From: Nocardia crassostreae
GTDB lineage: Bacteria; Actinomycetota; Actinomycetes; Mycobacteriales; Mycobacteriaceae
Length of the DNA: 64,000 nucleotides
NCBI RefSeq assembly: GCF_001613405.1
Contig: NZ_BDCH01000013.1
Coordinates: 186,001 to 250,000 of the forward strand
Direction of reading: 5' to 3'
Positions 62,426 to 64,000 of this stretch are shown piece by piece. A program made the translations under genes and the position numbers. How positions within the stretch are numbered: position 1 is the first letter of the stretch; each line of letters opens with the position of its first letter. The notes beneath the pieces are model-generated. The model was not told where the DNA came from, searched no databases, and saw only the letters and a list, made by a program, of their open reading frames with translations.

Positions 62426-63763
62426 TCAATCGTTGCCGCGCGGCGCGCCGAGCGTGATGAGTTCGGGCGTCACGGGGCCGCAGTAGCCGCCGCTGCCGGG
62501 CGCGTCGGGCTCGTCGAAGACGCCCGCGCCGCCGCAGACGCCGGTTTCGGGCAGGGTGAGTTCCACGCGCGCGGCGGACTCGTGATCTCCGGCCAGCGCG
62601 GCGGCAATGCTGCGCACCTGCTCGTAGCCGGTCAAGGCGAGGAAGGTCGGGGCGCGGCCGTAGCTCTTCATTCCGGCGAGATAGAAGCCCGGCTCGGGAT
62701 GCGACAACTCCCGGACCCCGTGCGGATAGACGGTGCCGCACGAGTGCACATTCGGATCGATCAGCGGCGCGAGCTGCACCGGGGCCTGTAGGACGGGATC
62801 GAGCCCGAGCCGGATCTCCGACAGCCACGACAGCTCGGGGCGGAAGCCGGTGAGAACCACGACCCTGTCGACCCCGTCGATGCGCGCGCCCGATTCGGCG
62901 ACCAGCGCGACGCGTCCGTCCGCGGCGGGTTCGACCGCGGCCGTGCGGAATCCGGTGACGATCCGGAGCCGACCGGAATCGACGGCCGCCTTCGCCCGCG
63001 ATCCCAGCGCGCCGCGGGCTGGCAGCTCATCGGAATCGCCGCCGCCGAAGGTGTTTCCGACCTCGCCGCGGCGCAGGACCCAGGTCAGCGTGGTGCCGGG
63101 TGCTTGGCGCGCGAGTTCGGCCAGGGCCACGATGGCGGTCAGCGCCGAATGCCCGCTGCCCGCCACGACCGTGTGCGCACCGGCGTAGCGGGCACGCACC
63201 CGCGGATCGTCCAGATCGGGCACCCGGTACGAGATGGCTTGCGCGGCAGCGGTTTCGCCGATCGCGGGCAGCCCGTCGCCGCCGAGGGGATTGGGCCCGG
63301 TCCAGGTTCCGGACGCGTCGATCACCGCCCGCGCGAGAATGCGCTGGTCACCGTCGGCCGAGCGCACATGGACGGTCAGCGGTTCGGTATCGCGTCCGGC
63401 GTCGACCACGCGGTCCCGGCCGCGCCGGGTCACGCCGACCACTTCCGCGCCGAAGTGAACGACGGTGTCGCCGAGGGCCATCGCGAGCGGAGCCAGATAA
63501 TCCCCGGCCCATTCCCGGCCGGTCGGATAGGTATCCGGATCCGGAGCTATCCAGCCGTCGGCCTCGAGCAGTCGCCGCGCGGCCGGAGCGATGAGCTCAC
63601 CCCAGCGCGAGAACAGGCGCACATGATTCCATTCGAACACCGCCGCGCCCGCGGCCGCGCCGCGCTCGAAGACGAGCGGGGTGAGCCCCCGCTCCCGCAA
63701 CTCCGCCGCCGCGGCCAGGCCGATCGGCCCGGCACCCACAACCACCACGGGCAATCCGTTCAT
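62426..63763 (-). CDS. FAD/NAD(P)-binding flavoprotein monooxygenase-like
   Basis: 445 residues with two Rossmann motifs: VVVVGAGPIGLAAAAELRERG for FAD at the N-terminus and HTVVAGSGHSALTAIVALAEL for NAD(P) at mid-length. DASGTWTGPNPLGGDG lies between, and FYLAGMKSYGRAPTFLALTGYEQ near the end. The C-terminus has CGG and CGP motifs whose Cys residues could bind metal or arsenic. It resembles flavin monooxygenases found in arsenic islands (ArsO-type), but the substrate is not established. It is divergent from ArsR and co-transcribed with the MFS gene. Confidence 0.88.
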   Translation of the reverse strand: MNGLPVVVVGAGPIGLAAAAELRERGLTPLVFERGAAAGAAVFEWNHVRLFSRWGELIAPAARRLLEADGWIAPDPDTYPTGREWAGDYLAPLAMALGDTVVHFGAEVVGVTRRGRDRVVDAGRDTEPLTVHVRSADGDQRILARAVIDASGTWTGPNPLGGDGLPAIGETAAAQAISYRVPDLDDPRVRARYAGAHTVVAGSGHSALTAIVALAELARQAPGTTLTWVLRRGEVGNTFGGGDSDELPARGALGSRAKAAVDSGRLRIVTGFRTAAVEPAADGRVALVAESGARIDGVDRVVVLTGFRPELSWLSEIRLGLDPVLQAPVQLAPLIDPNVHSCGTVYPHGVRELSHPEPGFYLAGMKSYGRAPTFLALTGYEQVRSIAAALAGDHESAARVELTLPETGVCGGAGVFDEPDAPGSGGYCGPVTPELITLGAPRGND

Positions 63764-63776
63764 AGCGCATCATTTC

Positions 63777-63849
63777 ATCGATGCTCATCGATATTGTCTG
63801 AAACTGTATCGATGGACGTCGATGAAGGCAACCATCGATATCTATCGAT
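63777..63849. promoter_or_regulatory. Cluster of ATCGAT elements, ArsR operators
   Basis: ATCGAT occurs at 63777, 63787, 63808, 63834 and 63844, with GTCGAT at 63818. They form three pairs with a ten-base step, one helical turn. The cluster lies between the divergent flavoprotein and ArsR genes and ends at TATAGT (63849-63854), a good -10 element. Tandem dyads at this spacing suit an ArsR repressor. Confidence 0.72.
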
Positions 63850-63860
63850 ATAGTGTTGTC

Positions 63861-64000
63861 ATGACCTCCGTGGACATGCCGGTCGTGGGCGCGCCCGCCG
63901 ATTTCCGGGCGAACAACCTGCCGGTCGCCGATGCCACCACCTACGCGAGCTGGTTCGCCTGTCTGGCCGACCCGACGCGCGTGCGCCTGCTGCACCACGT
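63861..64000 (+). CDS. ArsR-family repressor, 5' part only
   Basis: The first 46 residues are visible: a short polar start with ADFRANNLPVADATTYASWF, then CLADPTRVRLLHHV, the first helices of the ArsR winged helix. ATG at 63861 lies six bases after TATAGT, so the mRNA is probably leaderless. The gene continues past the window. It is divergent from the flavoprotein-MFS operon and likely controls it. Confidence 0.88.
   Translation, partial: MTSVDMPVVGAPADFRANNLPVADATTYASWFACLADPTRVRLLHH

Overview
The window reads as a piece of chromosome from a high-GC actinomycete of the order Mycobacteriales, most likely Nocardia or a close relative. The reasons are G/C-rich third codon positions almost throughout, frequent GTG and TTG starts, mycothiol-type arsenate reductases, an MMPL transporter, WYL/PadR/HxlR regulators and an NRPS with a reductase release domain. 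This is inferred from gene families, not from a marker gene. I found no rRNA, tRNA, CRISPR array, insertion sequence or phage gene.

Layout. 1-8.2 kb: end of an NAD(P)H-binding protein, a broken HxlR regulator divergent from a DsbA/FrnE oxidoreductase, xylose isomerase, a PadR-linked operon (membrane protein fused to a 2Fe-2S reductase, PadR, CPBP protease), and a NarL-type two-component system. 8.2-14 kb: a KhtT/KhtU-like cation:proton antiporter pair behind a leader ORF, an ABC exporter with a frameshifted permease, and a flavin monooxygenase. 14-16.2 kb: an unusual operon of a DUF488 protein and two tandem AlkB-like 2OG-Fe(II) oxygenases. 16.2-23 kb: NTF2-like/WYL pair, a decayed imine-reductase-like gene, a serine hydrolase, AraC, VOC and a second NarL-type system beside an MMPL transporter. 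25.6-30.7 kb: an NRPS remnant ending in a thioester reductase, whose 5' end is cut inside an adenylation domain and joined to a lipase 3' fragment. 30.8-36 kb: Lrp/ald, TerD, a membrane protein with TetR, and ArsR with a flavin oxidoreductase. 36.7-40.7 kb: an OmpR-type regulator lacking the phosphoacceptor Asp, directly followed by a complete ectABCD ectoine/hydroxyectoine operon and a strong hairpin. 40.8-44.5 kb: DinB-like protein, a lectin/DUF11 protein, AraC and a DHFR-like protein. 44.6-48 kb: pobA, an aromatic-acid MFS transporter and a divergent LysR. 48-55.7 kb: mostly single genes (tripeptidyl-peptidase-like hydrolase, AI-2E-family protein, serine hydrolase, DUF1304, HupE-like protein). 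55.8-64 kb: an arsenic block (arsR, aquaglyceroporin, two arsC) followed by modABC with a Mop/HTH regulator, then a flavoprotein-MFS pair divergent from a second ArsR with a multi-site ATCGAT operator.

Recurring themes are osmoprotection (ectoine), metal and oxyanion handling (arsenate, molybdate, HupE-like), aromatic degradation (pobA) and many local regulators with visible operator palindromes next to the genes they probably control.

Data quality. At least seven genes carry a single-base indel, six of them single-base losses and most in or beside short G/C runs. This looks as much like consensus error as like real decay. Two loci look truly decayed: the imine-reductase-like gene (lost Rossmann glycines plus an in-frame stop) and the NRPS/lipase junction.
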